From an uncultured Oscillospiraceae bacterium (GTDB taxonomy: Bacteria; Bacillota; Clostridia; Oscillospirales; Oscillospiraceae), in assembly GCA_934590325.1 (NCBI GenBank), contig CAKTOW010000008.1, forward strand, positions 1-64,000: a stretch of DNA of 64,000 nt, written 5' to 3'. A program made the position numbers and the translations under genes. The notes beneath the pieces were generated by a model. The model ran no database searches, was not told the origin of the DNA, and saw only the letters and a list, made by a program, of their open reading frames with translations. The first letter of the stretch is position 1; each line of letters begins with the position of its first letter. Positions 34,795 to 45,344 of this stretch are shown piece after piece.

Positions 34795-37296
34795 ATGACA
34801 GAGAAATTCGTCATCACCGGTATGACCTGCGCCGCCTGCGCCGCCCATGTGGAGAAGGCAGCCAATAGTGTCCCCGGCGTCCACGACGCATCGGTGAACC
34901 TGATGCTGGGCTCCCTGGTCTGTGACCGGGACGAGAACATTGACCCCTCCGCCATCATCGCCGCCGTCACGGCGGCGGGCTACGGCGCCGCACCGGAGAG
35001 CGAGGTGCGCCGCGACCTCCACGCGGAGCAGGACGCGGCGGCCAAGGCCATGGGCCGGCGGCTCCTGTGGTCGGTGGTCTGCCTGGTGCCCCTGTTCTAT
35101 CTGAGCATGGGCCACATGATGGGCCTTCCGGTGCCCATGTTCATGCACACGCAGCCGCTGCTGTCGGCCTTTGTGCTGCTGGCACTGACGGTGCCCATCC
35201 TGATACTGAACCGCAGCTACTTCATCGTGGGCTTCTCCCGGCTGTTCCAGGGCGCGCCCAATATGGACTCCCTGGTGGCGCTGGGCGCGGCGGCGGGGCT
35301 GATATACAGCCTCATCGAGATGGGTCTGCTGGCGGCGGGCAAGGTCACCGGCATGCCCGACCTGTACTTCGAGTCCGCGGGCATGATCCTGGCGCTGGTG
35401 ACGGTGGGCAAGTACCTGGAGGAGCGCTCCAAGGGCAAGACCACCGGCGCCATCACGGCGCTGCTGGCACTGGCGCCTGAGTCCGCCGTGGTGCGCCGTG
35501 ACGGCAGGGAGGTCACCGTACCCACCGAGGACATTCGGGCCGGCGAGACCGTCATCGTCCGCCAGGGCGGCCGTATCCCTGTGGACGGCACCGTGACGGC
35601 GGGCGGCGGCACCGTGGATGAGTCTGCCCTCACCGGAGAGAGCATGCCGGTGGAAAAGGCGCCCGGCGATAAAGCCGTGTCCGCCACCATCCTCACCGGC
35701 GGCTATCTGGAGCTGACGGCGGAGCGCGTGGGCGCCGACACCACCCTGTCCCAGATCATCCAGCTGATGGAGCAGGCTGCCGGCGGCAAGGCACCCATCA
35801 GCCGTCTGGCGGATAAGATCAGCGCCGTGTTCGTGCCCGTGGTCATCTCCATCGCCGTCGTCGCGGCGGTGCTGTGGGCCACGGTGGGAGGCATGGGCGT
35901 GCGCTTCTGCCTGAGCATCGCCATCGCCGTGCTGGTCATCTCCTGCCCCTGCGCCTTGGGTCTGGCCACGCCGGTGGCCATCACCGTGGCCACGGGCAAG
36001 GCGGCGGAGCAGGGCATCCTGGTGAAGTCCGCCGCCAGCCTGGAGCTGATGGGCCGCATCGACACGGTGGTGCTGGACAAGACCGGCACCGTCACCGAGG
36101 GCAAGCCCCGCGTGACGGCGGTGCTGTGCGCCGACGGCATGGATGAGGAAACGCTGCTGGCCGCCGCCGCGTCCCTGGAAAAGCCCTCCGAGCATCCGTT
36201 GGCCGGCGCCATCGTGGCGGAGGCCGAGGCCCGTGGTCTGACGCTGCAGCCGGTGGAGGACTTCTCCGCCGTGGCGGGCGGCGGCGTCACCGCCGTGACA
36301 GGCGGAGCGGCGCTGCTGGCCGGCAACGAGGCCTTTATGGAGCGGTCCGGCGTGGCCGTCAGCGCCGCGCTGCGCTCCGCCGCCGCGCAGCTGGCGGAGG
36401 ACGGCAAGACGCCGCTGTTTATCGCCGGCAGCGGTGCGCCGCTGGGCGTCATCGCCGTGGCCGACGTGGTGAAGAGCGACAGCGCCGCGGCCATCGCCGC
36501 CCTGCAGGACATGGGCTGCGAGGTGGTGCTGCTGACCGGCGATAACCGCCGCACGGCGGAGGCCATCGCCCGGCAGGTGGGCGTCACCCGTGTCATCGCC
36601 CAGGTGCTGCCCCAGGACAAGGCCCGCGTGGTGCAGGAGCTGCAGCAGGAGGGCAAGAAGGTGGCCATGGTGGGCGACGGCATCAACGACGCCCCTGCCC
36701 TGGTGACGGCGGACGTAGGCCTGGCTATCGGCGCTGGTACGGATGTGGCCATCGAGTCGGCGGACATCGTGCTGATGAAGAGCAGCCTGCTGGATATTGC
36801 GGACGCGGTGTCTCTGTCCCGCGCCACCCTGCGGAACATACGGCAGAACCTGTTCTGGGCGTTCTTCTACAACTCCGTGGGCATCCCGGTGGCGGCCGGC
36901 GTACTGTACCCGGCCTTCGGCATCACCCTGAACCCCATGATCGCCGCCGCGGCCATGAGCCTGAGCAGCGTGTGCGTGGTCAGCAACGCCCTGCGTCTGC
37001 GGGGCTGGAAGAGCAAGAGAAGTCCGGCGGCGGTTGCAAAACCGGAACAGCCGGTGTATGATGATACCAACAAGAGCGGCAAGGAGGACGACGCTATGAA
37101 CAAGAAGACCATCACCATCAAGGGTATGATGTGCGCCCACTGCGTGGCGCATGTGGAGAAGGCCCTGACTGCCCTGGGCGTGCAGGCCGATGTAGACCTG
37201 GCATCCGGCACCGCCGTCGTCACCGGCGACGCCACCGACGACGCGCTGAAAAAGGCCGTCGCCGACGCCGGCTACGAGGTCGTGGAGATCAAGTAA
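34795..37296 (+). CDS. copA: copper-exporting P1B-type ATPase with N- and C-terminal metal-binding domains
   Basis: An 833-aa Cu(I) efflux pump. The N-terminal HMA domain has GMTCAAC (Cys 12 and 15). Eight TM helices carry the SCPCALGLATP metal site (Cys 384 and 386). The actuator motif is LTGESMPVEK, the phosphorylation site DKTGT has Asp428, the N-domain has SEHPLAGA, and the hinge GDGINDAP is at 627-634. After a linker, a second HMA domain follows from residue 768 (GMMCAHC, Cys 780 and 783). A C-terminal HMA is uncommon; it equals a CopZ chaperone fused in frame. Regulated by CsoR. Ends at a long palindromic terminator. Confidence 0.96.
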   Translation: MTEKFVITGMTCAACAAHVEKAANSVPGVHDASVNLMLGSLVCDRDENIDPSAIIAAVTAAGYGAAPESEVRRDLHAEQDAAAKAMGRRLLWSVVCLVPLFYLSMGHMMGLPVPMFMHTQPLLSAFVLLALTVPILILNRSYFIVGFSRLFQGAPNMDSLVALGAAAGLIYSLIEMGLLAAGKVTGMPDLYFESAGMILALVTVGKYLEERSKGKTTGAITALLALAPESAVVRRDGREVTVPTEDIRAGETVIVRQGGRIPVDGTVTAGGGTVDESALTGESMPVEKAPGDKAVSATILTGGYLELTAERVGADTTLSQIIQLMEQAAGGKAPISRLADKISAVFVPVVISIAVVAAVLWATVGGMGVRFCLSIAIAVLVISCPCALGLATPVAITVATGKAAEQGILVKSAASLELMGRIDTVVLDKTGTVTEGKPRVTAVLCADGMDEETLLAAAASLEKPSEHPLAGAIVAEAEARGLTLQPVEDFSAVAGGGVTAVTGGAALLAGNEAFMERSGVAVSAALRSAAAQLAEDGKTPLFIAGSGAPLGVIAVADVVKSDSAAAIAALQDMGCEVVLLTGDNRRTAEAIARQVGVTRVIAQVLPQDKARVVQELQQEGKKVAMVGDGINDAPALVTADVGLAIGAGTDVAIESADIVLMKSSLLDIADAVSLSRATLRNIRQNLFWAFFYNSVGIPVAAGVLYPAFGITLNPMIAAAAMSLSSVCVVSNALRLRGWKSKRSPAAVAKPEQPVYDDTNKSGKEDDAMNKKTITIKGMMCAHCVAHVEKALTALGVQADVDLASGTAVVTGDATDDALKKAVADAGYEVVEIK
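37096..37296 (+). CDS. copZ: nested in-frame CopZ-like copper chaperone
   Basis: The C-terminal 66 codons of copA begin with ATG at 37096. A perfect AAGGAGG (37081-37087) sits 8 bases before it, inside the copA linker. The product (MNKKTITIKGMMCAHCVAHV and so on) is a complete 66-aa HMA chaperone with CxxC, the right size for free CopZ. Initiation here would yield pump and chaperone from one gene. The ribosome site could instead be a relic of a former separate copZ fused by loss of a stop. That it is used is inference. Confidence 0.6.
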   Translation: MNKKTITIKGMMCAHCVAHVEKALTALGVQADVDLASGTAVVTGDATDDALKKAVADAGYEVVEIK

Positions 37297-37298
37297 AC

Positions 37299-37349
37299 AG
37301 AGCATAATAAATATCCCCCGGCCGGGCCGGGGGATATTTATTATGCTCT
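37299..37349. terminator. bidirectional terminator, 25-bp perfect stem
   Basis: Two 25-base arms beginning AGAGCATAATAAATATCCCC are exact complements around a single G. AT-rich outer parts supply A- and T-runs both ways. It lies between copA and the stop codon of the convergent membrane protein. Confidence 0.9.
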
Positions 37350-39115
37350 TATGCAGCCCCGTCTGTCTCAGTCTCCTCCGTGGCGGCGGGCGCACTCTGC
37401 GCCGCCGCGGCGCGGGTGACGGCATCGGCAGTGAGGATGGTGCCCTCGCCCTCGGCGAAGCGGACAGTGACACTGTCGCCTACGTTGTAGATGACCACCT
37501 CCGGCTGCTGGGCGGCGGAGATGACATAGTAATGGCTGTCGCCGCTGAGCCGCAGATAGTACAGGGTGTTGCCGCTGACCACGGCGGAGCGGATGTCCTC
37601 CAGCACGCCGCTGACCTCACCCTGTCCCACGGCGGGCAGCTCGGCACTGTCGGCAGAGACAAGGCCCTTCTCCGCCAGGATGCGGCGGTAGTTCGCCTCG
37701 CACTGGGCCACGGTGTCGCCGGTGGCCACGATCTGATACTGGCTGACGTTGACCATGGCGTACATCTTCACCAGTTCTGCGGCGTCCTTCAGCGCCATGA
37801 AGTAGGTGGGCTGGTCGGAGATGTTCAGCAGCAGGGGGAAAGTGGCCTTGTACTTCATCTGCTGCACCTGGCCCTCGGCGCTGTCCATGGCGGAGTACTC
37901 CTTGGCGCCGGCCACCAGGTAGAACCTGGTGTCCTTGGTGCGCTGGTTGGACAGGATAAAGCCGATGTTGGACTCGTCGGATACCACGGAGGTCACGCCG
38001 GTGTACATATACACGTCGTCGCCGATGGCGATGTAGTTATAGCCCTCGGTGGTGACGGTCACATCCCGCTGGCCGAACAGGGAGTTGATAAAGCCATTGA
38101 TATACGCGCCGTGGTAATCGTACTGCTGCATGATCAGCTCGGCGGTGAACACATGGTCCACCCAGCTGGGCACGTCGCCGGTCTTGTAGTAGGCGCTCTC
38201 GCCGGTAACGGCGTTCACCAGCACCGCACCGATGATGTCCCGGCCGCCGAACAGGCCGATGGTGTGGCTGACCCGGGGGCACACCCACCAGGGGTCGCCG
38301 TTTTCGTCTATCTCAAAGGCGGGGTCGTCGAACATGTAGGTGGGGTAGTGGAACCGCAGGTGGCGGTACAGATTGCGGCTGAAGTGCTCGGCGGTGGTGT
38401 AGTGGATGCCCTCATCCAGGCGTACCACCTCCACGTTCTGCGTCACCATGTCGATGAGCAGATAGGCGGGCAGGCCCTCGGAGCGGTTGTTCAGCCACTT
38501 GATGATGTCGCCGTAGCGCAGGGGCGTCACCCGCACGGGGCGGCCCTGGTAGTTGATCTGGGTGTAGTCGTCGGCCACCTCGAACTGCGAGACCATGTCC
38601 GCCAATTCACCCAGCTTCCGGTTGCCCAGCTTCATGGCGGAGTTGGCGTCCAGCATGGGGATCTGGTCATAGCTGATCTCCTCCACCTCGGCGGCGAAGT
38701 CGCCGTCATTGACGGTCAGCAGATCGCGGTAGTCCCCGGCGCGGAATAGCTGCCAGCCCACCACCGCGCCCACCAGCGCCGTGACCACCATGGCCGCGGC
38801 CACCAGCAGGGGCACCGTGCACTGCTTTTTCAGAAAGCCGAAGTATCCCTTGGCGCCGGCGCCCTGAAACCCGGAGGTCAGTATGGCGCAGCCGCCGTAC
38901 ACGGCGCAGGTCAGCAGCACGAAGATGTAGAATTCCTCGCTCTTCAGGCTGATGGGCGGCAGCACGATGTAGAAGTACACCGCGGCGAACACCAGCGTCA
39001 CGGCGATGTTCAGCAGGGTGCGCCCTGCCGGGGTGCCCAGGGCCTTGCGCTCCTTCTTGGGGCGCGGCTGGCGGGCAAAGCCCTGAAAATTGGGGTCGTT
39101 CCAGTTTGTGTTCAT
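37349..39115 (-). CDS. large membrane-anchored protein of unknown function
   Basis: About 588 aa. The N-terminal 30 residues are basic and cytoplasmic. Three TM helices occupy about residues 32-60, 64-85 and 98-120 (NIAVTLVFAAVYFYIVLPPI, FVLLTCAVYGGCAILTSG, TVPLLVAAAMVVTALVGAVV). A large extracytoplasmic part of about 450 residues follows, with segments such as YGDIIKWLNNRSEGLPAYLL and TIGLFGGRDIIGAVLVNA. It ends in an Ala/Thr/Glu-rich tail. The second ATG (39115) has better spacing from AAAGGA than the first at 39121. I do not recognise the family; databases may call similar proteins CvpA-like, but I cannot confirm this. It is monocistronic. Confidence 0.7.
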   Translation of the reverse strand: MNTNWNDPNFQGFARQPRPKKERKALGTPAGRTLLNIAVTLVFAAVYFYIVLPPISLKSEEFYIFVLLTCAVYGGCAILTSGFQGAGAKGYFGFLKKQCTVPLLVAAAMVVTALVGAVVGWQLFRAGDYRDLLTVNDGDFAAEVEEISYDQIPMLDANSAMKLGNRKLGELADMVSQFEVADDYTQINYQGRPVRVTPLRYGDIIKWLNNRSEGLPAYLLIDMVTQNVEVVRLDEGIHYTTAEHFSRNLYRHLRFHYPTYMFDDPAFEIDENGDPWWVCPRVSHTIGLFGGRDIIGAVLVNAVTGESAYYKTGDVPSWVDHVFTAELIMQQYDYHGAYINGFINSLFGQRDVTVTTEGYNYIAIGDDVYMYTGVTSVVSDESNIGFILSNQRTKDTRFYLVAGAKEYSAMDSAEGQVQQMKYKATFPLLLNISDQPTYFMALKDAAELVKMYAMVNVSQYQIVATGDTVAQCEANYRRILAEKGLVSADSAELPAVGQGEVSGVLEDIRSAVVSGNTLYYLRLSGDSHYYVISAAQQPEVVIYNVGDSVTVRFAEGEGTILTADAVTRAAAAQSAPAATEETETDGAA

Positions 39116-39203
39116 AGACATTCCTTTCTCTGCATGGCTTGCTTGCTGACAGCATTATAACCGAAACGCGGGCATTTGTATAGCAACTTCAGGTTGCAAA
39201 GGC

Positions 39204-39236
39204 AAAAAAAGGAGCAACCCGAAGGTTGCTCCTTTT
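39204..39236 (-). terminator. clpC operon terminator
   Basis: AAAAGGAGCAACC-TTCG-GGTTGCTCCTTTT read on the minus strand, followed by TTT. Confidence 0.88.
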
Positions 39237-39245
39237 CGTTGTGCC

Positions 39246-41753
<2,508 letters not shown>

Positions 41754-41801
41754 AAAGGAACACTTCCTTTCGAATCGTTATTTTGCTTAGTGGGATATGC
41801 C

Positions 41802-42257
41802 TCAGGAGGCCTTGCTGTTCAGCGCCTTCAACTCGTCGCGCAGACGTGCGGCGTCCTCGTAGCGTTCCTCCGCCACGGCGTTGTGCAGCTGGGTCTCCAG
41901 CGCGTTGCGCTTGCGCTCCAGTGCCAGGGACATGGCTTCGTCGTGGGGCAGCAGATCGTCCCTTGCGCCGCTGTCGGGGTCGGCGGTCTGCGCCTGCTCC
42001 AGCACGTTCACCGGGCTGGGGAACTCGGTCAGCATCCGGTCGCCGAACCCGCCGAAAAACGGCTCCAGCATCCGGAACGGCCGGTCGAACCAGTCGTCGT
42101 CGAACCAGCTGCCCATGCGGCTCTGTACAGACCCGGTATAGCCCATAGCGCGGGCACAGCTGTCGCAGAGGTGGGTCTCGGTCACTCTGCCGTTGATATT
42201 GCTCTTATAGTAGAACGTCGCGTCGTTCTTACCACAGCGATCACACTTCATAATCAT
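41802..42257 (-). CDS. mcsA: McsA-like zinc protein with UVR motif
   Basis: A 151-aa activator/adaptor of the CtsR-ClpC system. N-terminal zinc module: CDRCGKNDATFYYKSN with LCDSCARAMGYTG. C-terminal UVR motif: ERKRNALETQLHNAVAEE and RYEDAARLRDELKALN. It normally works with the arginine kinase McsB, but no mcsB lies between it and clpC. The second Cys pair of Bacillus McsA (two CxxC zinc fingers after the first) is shortened here. AGGAGG precedes the ATG. Confidence 0.88.
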   Translation of the reverse strand: MIMKCDRCGKNDATFYYKSNINGRVTETHLCDSCARAMGYTGSVQSRMGSWFDDDWFDRPFRMLEPFFGGFGDRMLTEFPSPVNVLEQAQTADPDSGARDDLLPHDEAMSLALERKRNALETQLHNAVAEERYEDAARLRDELKALNSKAS

Positions 42258-42275
42258 AACCTCCTTACACCGCCG

Positions 42276-42725
42276 TCAGACGGAATGGATAAGAATTTGC
42301 TTGAATATATCGGCCCGCAGCGCGTCCCGACATTCGGGCGCCGCTGCCTGCAGCGCCCGCGCCCCGGTGGCGGACAGCAGCGCCTGCCCCAGCTGGGGAC
42401 TGACGGCCTCGGCCTGCACCAGGTTCTGCGCCATGGCCCGCGCGCTGGCGGCGTCCAGCCGGTCGCCGATGCTGTTGATGACGTGCATCACCAGCGTCTG
42501 GCGGTCTACCTGCACCCGCGTGATGCGGATGTAGCCGCCGCCGCCCCGCCGGGACTCCACGATGTAGCCCCGCTCCGGCGAGAACCGGGTGGACATGACG
42601 TAGTTGATCTGGCTGGGCACACAGTTGAACCGCTGTGCCAGGTCGCAGCGCTGCAGCTCCAGCGCGCCGCCCGCCTCGTCTAACTCCTGCTGGATGAACC
42701 CAGCGATAATATCGGTAATACCCAA
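42276..42725 (-). CDS. ctsR: heat-shock repressor CtsR
   Basis: A 149-aa dimeric repressor of class III stress genes. The helix-turn-helix and wing are typical: a RCDLAQRFNCVPSQINYVM helix-turn-helix, then RGYIVESRRGGGGYIRI with the heat-sensing tetraglycine loop. The C-terminal dimer domain is complete. The TTG at 42725 is chosen because the protein then begins MGITDIIAGFIQ, matching Bacillus MxNISDIIE. An AAAGGCGG site lies upstream. An ATG at 42749 would add eight residues. It controls its own operon through the boxes upstream. Confidence 0.9.
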   Translation of the reverse strand: MGITDIIAGFIQQELDEAGGALELQRCDLAQRFNCVPSQINYVMSTRFSPERGYIVESRRGGGGYIRITRVQVDRQTLVMHVINSIGDRLDAASARAMAQNLVQAEAVSPQLGQALLSATGARALQAAAPECRDALRADIFKQILIHSV

Positions 42726-42776
42726 ATCCTCGCCGCCTTTCTTATGCATCAAAAGGCCACATCGGGGCAATTTGAC

Positions 42777-42856
42777 TTTGCCTTTCTTTGACCTTTGACT
42801 GTATAATACACCTGCCTTCCTACTTTGTCAATAGGCAGATTTGACTTTATTTGACT
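42777..42856 (-). promoter_or_regulatory. ctsR operon promoter flanked by CtsR boxes
   Basis: Minus-strand -35 TTGACA (42831-42826), 17 bp, -10 TATTAT (42808-42803). Upstream box AGTCAAA-TAA-AGTCAAA (42856-42840) and downstream box GGTCAAA-GAA-AGGCAAA (42793-42777) match the CtsR heptad repeat RGTCAAA-NAN-RGTCAAA. Further TTTGACT heptads overlap the downstream box (42771-42776, 42794-42800). Confidence 0.88.
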
Positions 42857-42892
42857 TTTACTGTAAACAATTTGTGAACGCCCCGTCGGCGC

Positions 42893-42922
42893 AAAAAAGG
42901 GAGCACCCGTCCGGGTGCTCCC
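42893..42922 (-). terminator. megL terminator
   Basis: GGGAGCACCC-GGAC-GGGTGCTCCC followed by T6 on the minus strand. Confidence 0.9.
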
Positions 42923-42945
42923 TGCGTGTATGGAGGGTCTGCGGC

Positions 42946-44139
42946 TTACAGCGTGTCCAGCGCCTGCTTCAGATCGGCGATGATGTCCTCGGCGTTCTCC
43001 AGGCCCACGGACAGGCGGATAAGACCGGCGGCGATGCCGGAGGCGGCCAGCTCCTCCTCGGTGTAGGTGGAGTGGGTCATGGAGGCGGGGTGCTCGATCA
43101 GGGTCTCGGCGTCGCCCAGGGACACCGCCACGGTCACCAGGTGCAGCGCGTTCACCAGCTTCACGCCGGCGGCGCGGCCGCCCTTGACCTCGAAGGACAG
43201 CATCCCGCCGAAGTCGCTCATCTGGCGGCGGGCGATGTCGTGGCCGGGATGGTCGATCAGGCCGGGGTAGTAGACCTTCTCCACGGCGGGGTGGTCATAC
43301 AGGAACTCCGCTACGGCCTTGGCGTTGGCGCAGTGCTTCTGCATGCGGATCTCCAGGGTCTTGAGACCTCGCAGGATTAGGAAGGACGTGAAGGGATCCA
43401 TGACCGCGCCGGTCATGTCCTTCAGGCCGAACATGCGCACCTCGGTGCAGAAGTCGGCGGAGCCCACCACGAAGCCCGCGATCACGTCGCCGTGGCCGTT
43501 CAGGTATTTGGTGGCGGAGTGTACCACCACGTCCGCGCCCAGCTCCAGCGGCCGCTGCAGGTAGGGGGAGGCGAAGGTGTTGTCGCAGATGACCTTGATG
43601 TCCTTGTTGTAGCCGTGGGCCAGCGCGGCCACGGCGGAGATGTCCGCGATCTTCAGGTTGGGGTTGGCCGGAGTCTCCAGATACACGGCGCAGGTGTTGG
43701 GCTTCAGCGCCTTGCGCACCTCCTCCAGGTCGGAGGTGTCCACAAAGCTGACCTCCACGCCGTAGCGGGTCATGCCGTGGTTCAGCAGGGCAAAGGTGCA
43801 GCCGTACAGGGTGCCGTCGGCCACGATGTGCTTCCCGGCGCCGGCCACCGTCCACAGGGCAGAGGAGATGGCGCCCATGCCGGACGCCGCGGCCACGCAG
43901 GCCTCGCCGTTTTCCAGCGCGGCGATCTTGGCCTCCAGAACGGAGGTGGTGGGATTGCCCAGGCGGGTGTAGATGTAGCCGCCCTCCTGCCCGGCAAAGC
44001 GACGGCCGCCCTGCTCACAGCTGTCAAAAACGAAGGTGGACGTCTGGAAAATGGGGGTGGTCAGTGCGCCGTACTGGCTGTCCTTTACGTTCCCTGCGTG
44101 GATGGCTTTGGTTCCGAAACCGCAATTTTCGTGCAACAT
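42946..44139 (-). CDS. megL: methionine gamma-lyase (PLP trans-sulfuration family)
   Basis: A 397-aa PLP enzyme likely cleaving methionine to methanethiol, 2-oxobutyrate and ammonia. Signature pieces are YTRLGNPTTSVLE (PLP phosphate site) and ICDNTFASPYLQRPL, with the Schiff-base lysine in SATKYLNGHGDVIAG. A GTLYGCTFALLNHG stretch carries the Cys (Cys116 of the Pseudomonas enzyme) that favours methionine gamma-lyase over cystathionine gamma-synthase. AAGGAGG lies upstream of ATG 44139. An in-frame upstream ATG (44190) is rejected. A divergent RidA, which handles the 2-iminobutanoate product, supports the call. Homocysteine or cystathionine lyase activity cannot be excluded. Confidence 0.85.
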   Translation of the reverse strand: MLHENCGFGTKAIHAGNVKDSQYGALTTPIFQTSTFVFDSCEQGGRRFAGQEGGYIYTRLGNPTTSVLEAKIAALENGEACVAAASGMGAISSALWTVAGAGKHIVADGTLYGCTFALLNHGMTRYGVEVSFVDTSDLEEVRKALKPNTCAVYLETPANPNLKIADISAVAALAHGYNKDIKVICDNTFASPYLQRPLELGADVVVHSATKYLNGHGDVIAGFVVGSADFCTEVRMFGLKDMTGAVMDPFTSFLILRGLKTLEIRMQKHCANAKAVAEFLYDHPAVEKVYYPGLIDHPGHDIARRQMSDFGGMLSFEVKGGRAAGVKLVNALHLVTVAVSLGDAETLIEHPASMTHSTYTEEELAASGIAAGLIRLSVGLENAEDIIADLKQALDTL

Positions 44140-44189
44140 GGGGTCATCCTCCTTATATTCTCCCTTACTTTGTGTCGTTCGCCTGAACA

Positions 44190-44204
44190 TACGCCCGGGG
44201 CGTA
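44190..44204. promoter_or_regulatory. palindrome in the megL-ridA intergenic region
   Basis: TACGCCC-G-GGGCGTA is a perfect 7-bp dyad 50 bases upstream of megL, a possible operator. The rest of the 416-base gap shows no gene. Confidence 0.4.
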
Positions 44205-44462
44205 CACTTACAGCTCAAGGGTACCACAGGTGGGGCGCAGGGTGGTAGCGGCGAAATGTGGAAACTTGCTATCAGCTGAACAGATAACAAAATTAAGCAA
44301 GCAAAGGCGCGCCTCAGCCGCGCGGCGACCTATATGGAAGAAAATACCAGCTTTACGTAGGCGTATTGTGACGATTTGCCCTATAAAGCGGGTAAAAGCG
44401 GCGGTAATTTGTCAAAATATGCGATAATAAAAACAGATAGCGGAAAAGGCGGCGGAAAACTG

Positions 44463-44491
44463 TTGCCATTTGCGGGAAAACATGGTATAAG
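44463..44491 (+). promoter_or_regulatory. ridA promoter
   Basis: -35 TTGCCA (44463-44468), 17 bp, -10 TATAAG (44486-44491). Confidence 0.6.
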
Positions 44492-44555
44492 TGGTAGCAG
44501 AAGAACGCCCGGTGCGCCGGGCGCAGCGATCGAATGTTTCAGGAGGTAATTTGCC

Positions 44556-44936
44556 ATGAAGAAGATCATTGCCACTACCAACGCGCCCGCCGCCATCGGC
44601 CCCTATTCCCAGGCCATCGACTGCGGAAGCTTCCTGGTCACATCCGGGCAGGTGCCCTTTGACCCCGCCACCGGCGAGTTCGTCCCCGGCGGCATCACCG
44701 AGCAGACCCGTCAGGTGCTGACCAATATCAAGGCTATTCTGGAGGCCGCCGGCCTGACCATGGACAACGTGGTCAAGACCACCGTCTTCCTGCAGAACAT
44801 GGGCGATTTCGCCGCCATGAACGCGGTGTACGCCGAGTTCTTCACCGAGGGCCAGTACCCCGCCCGCTCCGCCGTGGAGGTGGGAGCCCTGCCCCGCGGC
44901 GCGCTGGTGGAGATCGAGACCATCTGCGTGAAGTAA
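44556..44936 (+). CDS. ridA: RidA-family enamine/imine deaminase
   Basis: A 126-aa trimeric YjgF/YER057c/UK114 protein hydrolysing reactive 2-aminoacrylate and 2-iminobutanoate formed by PLP lyases. [19 protein letters not shown] and [18 protein letters not shown] match the family. The substrate Arg is in [27 protein letters not shown] sits 7 bases before the ATG. Placed divergently from a PLP lyase whose product it would clear. Confidence 0.94.
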   Translation: MKKIIATTNAPAAIGPYSQAIDCGSFLVTSGQVPFDPATGEFVPGGITEQTRQVLTNIKAILEAAGLTMDNVVKTTVFLQNMGDFAAMNAVYAEFFTEGQYPARSAVEVGALPRGALVEIETICVK

Positions 44937-44963
44937 GCGAAGTAAGCAGCGATATAAAACGGC

Positions 44964-45010
44964 AAAAAATAAAGCGAGGGAGTCCGTCAGGGCTTCCTCG
45001 CTTTATTTTT
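44964..45010. terminator. terminator after ridA
   Basis: AAAAATAAAGCGAGG pairs with CCTCGCTTTATTTTT around a 17-base loop. It overlaps the stop of the convergent XRE gene and can act both ways. Confidence 0.75.
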
Positions 45011-45209
45011 CGTAGCGTATCAGGTCGGCGGCGGTGCAGTCCAGGGCGGAGCATATCTTTTCCAGCACGTAGCTGTCGTAACGGACGACCTTGTTCTTGT
45101 AGTAGTTGTCGATGATAGGGTAGCGGATGCCGGTGCGTTTGGCCAGCTCATAGCGGCTGATATCGCGCCGGGCCAGCAGCTCGTCCAGCGTCAGGTAGAC
45201 CTTGCCCAT
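45003..45209 (-). CDS. small XRE/Cro-type DNA-binding protein
   Basis: A 68-aa protein that is little more than a helix-turn-helix: LDELLARRDISRYELAKRTG and IRYPIIDNYYKNKVVRYDSY, ending LDCTAADLIRYEK. This is the YdaS/Cro-type HTH_26 pattern. AGGAGG lies upstream of the ATG. A TATACA dyad right upstream is a likely self-operator and could also affect the divergent surface-protein gene. Confidence 0.85.
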   Translation of the reverse strand: MGKVYLTLDELLARRDISRYELAKRTGIRYPIIDNYYKNKVVRYDSYVLEKICSALDCTAADLIRYEK

Positions 45210-45233
45210 GATACACCTCCTGAGAGCTTCTGT

Positions 45234-45289
45234 TATACATTTTATAAAGTGTATATGGGCTTGACAATCTATTCATTGGAGTATATATT
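45234..45289. promoter_or_regulatory. shared operator and promoter region, XRE versus surface protein
   Basis: The dyad TATACA (45234-45239) / TGTATA (45250-45255) has a TTATAAA-like centre. Rightward promoter: -35 TTGACA (45261-45266), 17 bp, -10 TATATT (45284-45289). Confidence 0.6.
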
Positions 45290-45344
45290 TATATAAGGAT
45301 ATAACGAAGTATCCAAAAAATGCCAAAATAATAGGAGGGTATTT

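Noticed and set aside
44225..44270. AGGGTGGTAGCGGCG, similar to a T-box motif
   Set aside because: No specifier or stem I structure, no terminator/antiterminator pair before ridA, and ridA is not a T-box target.
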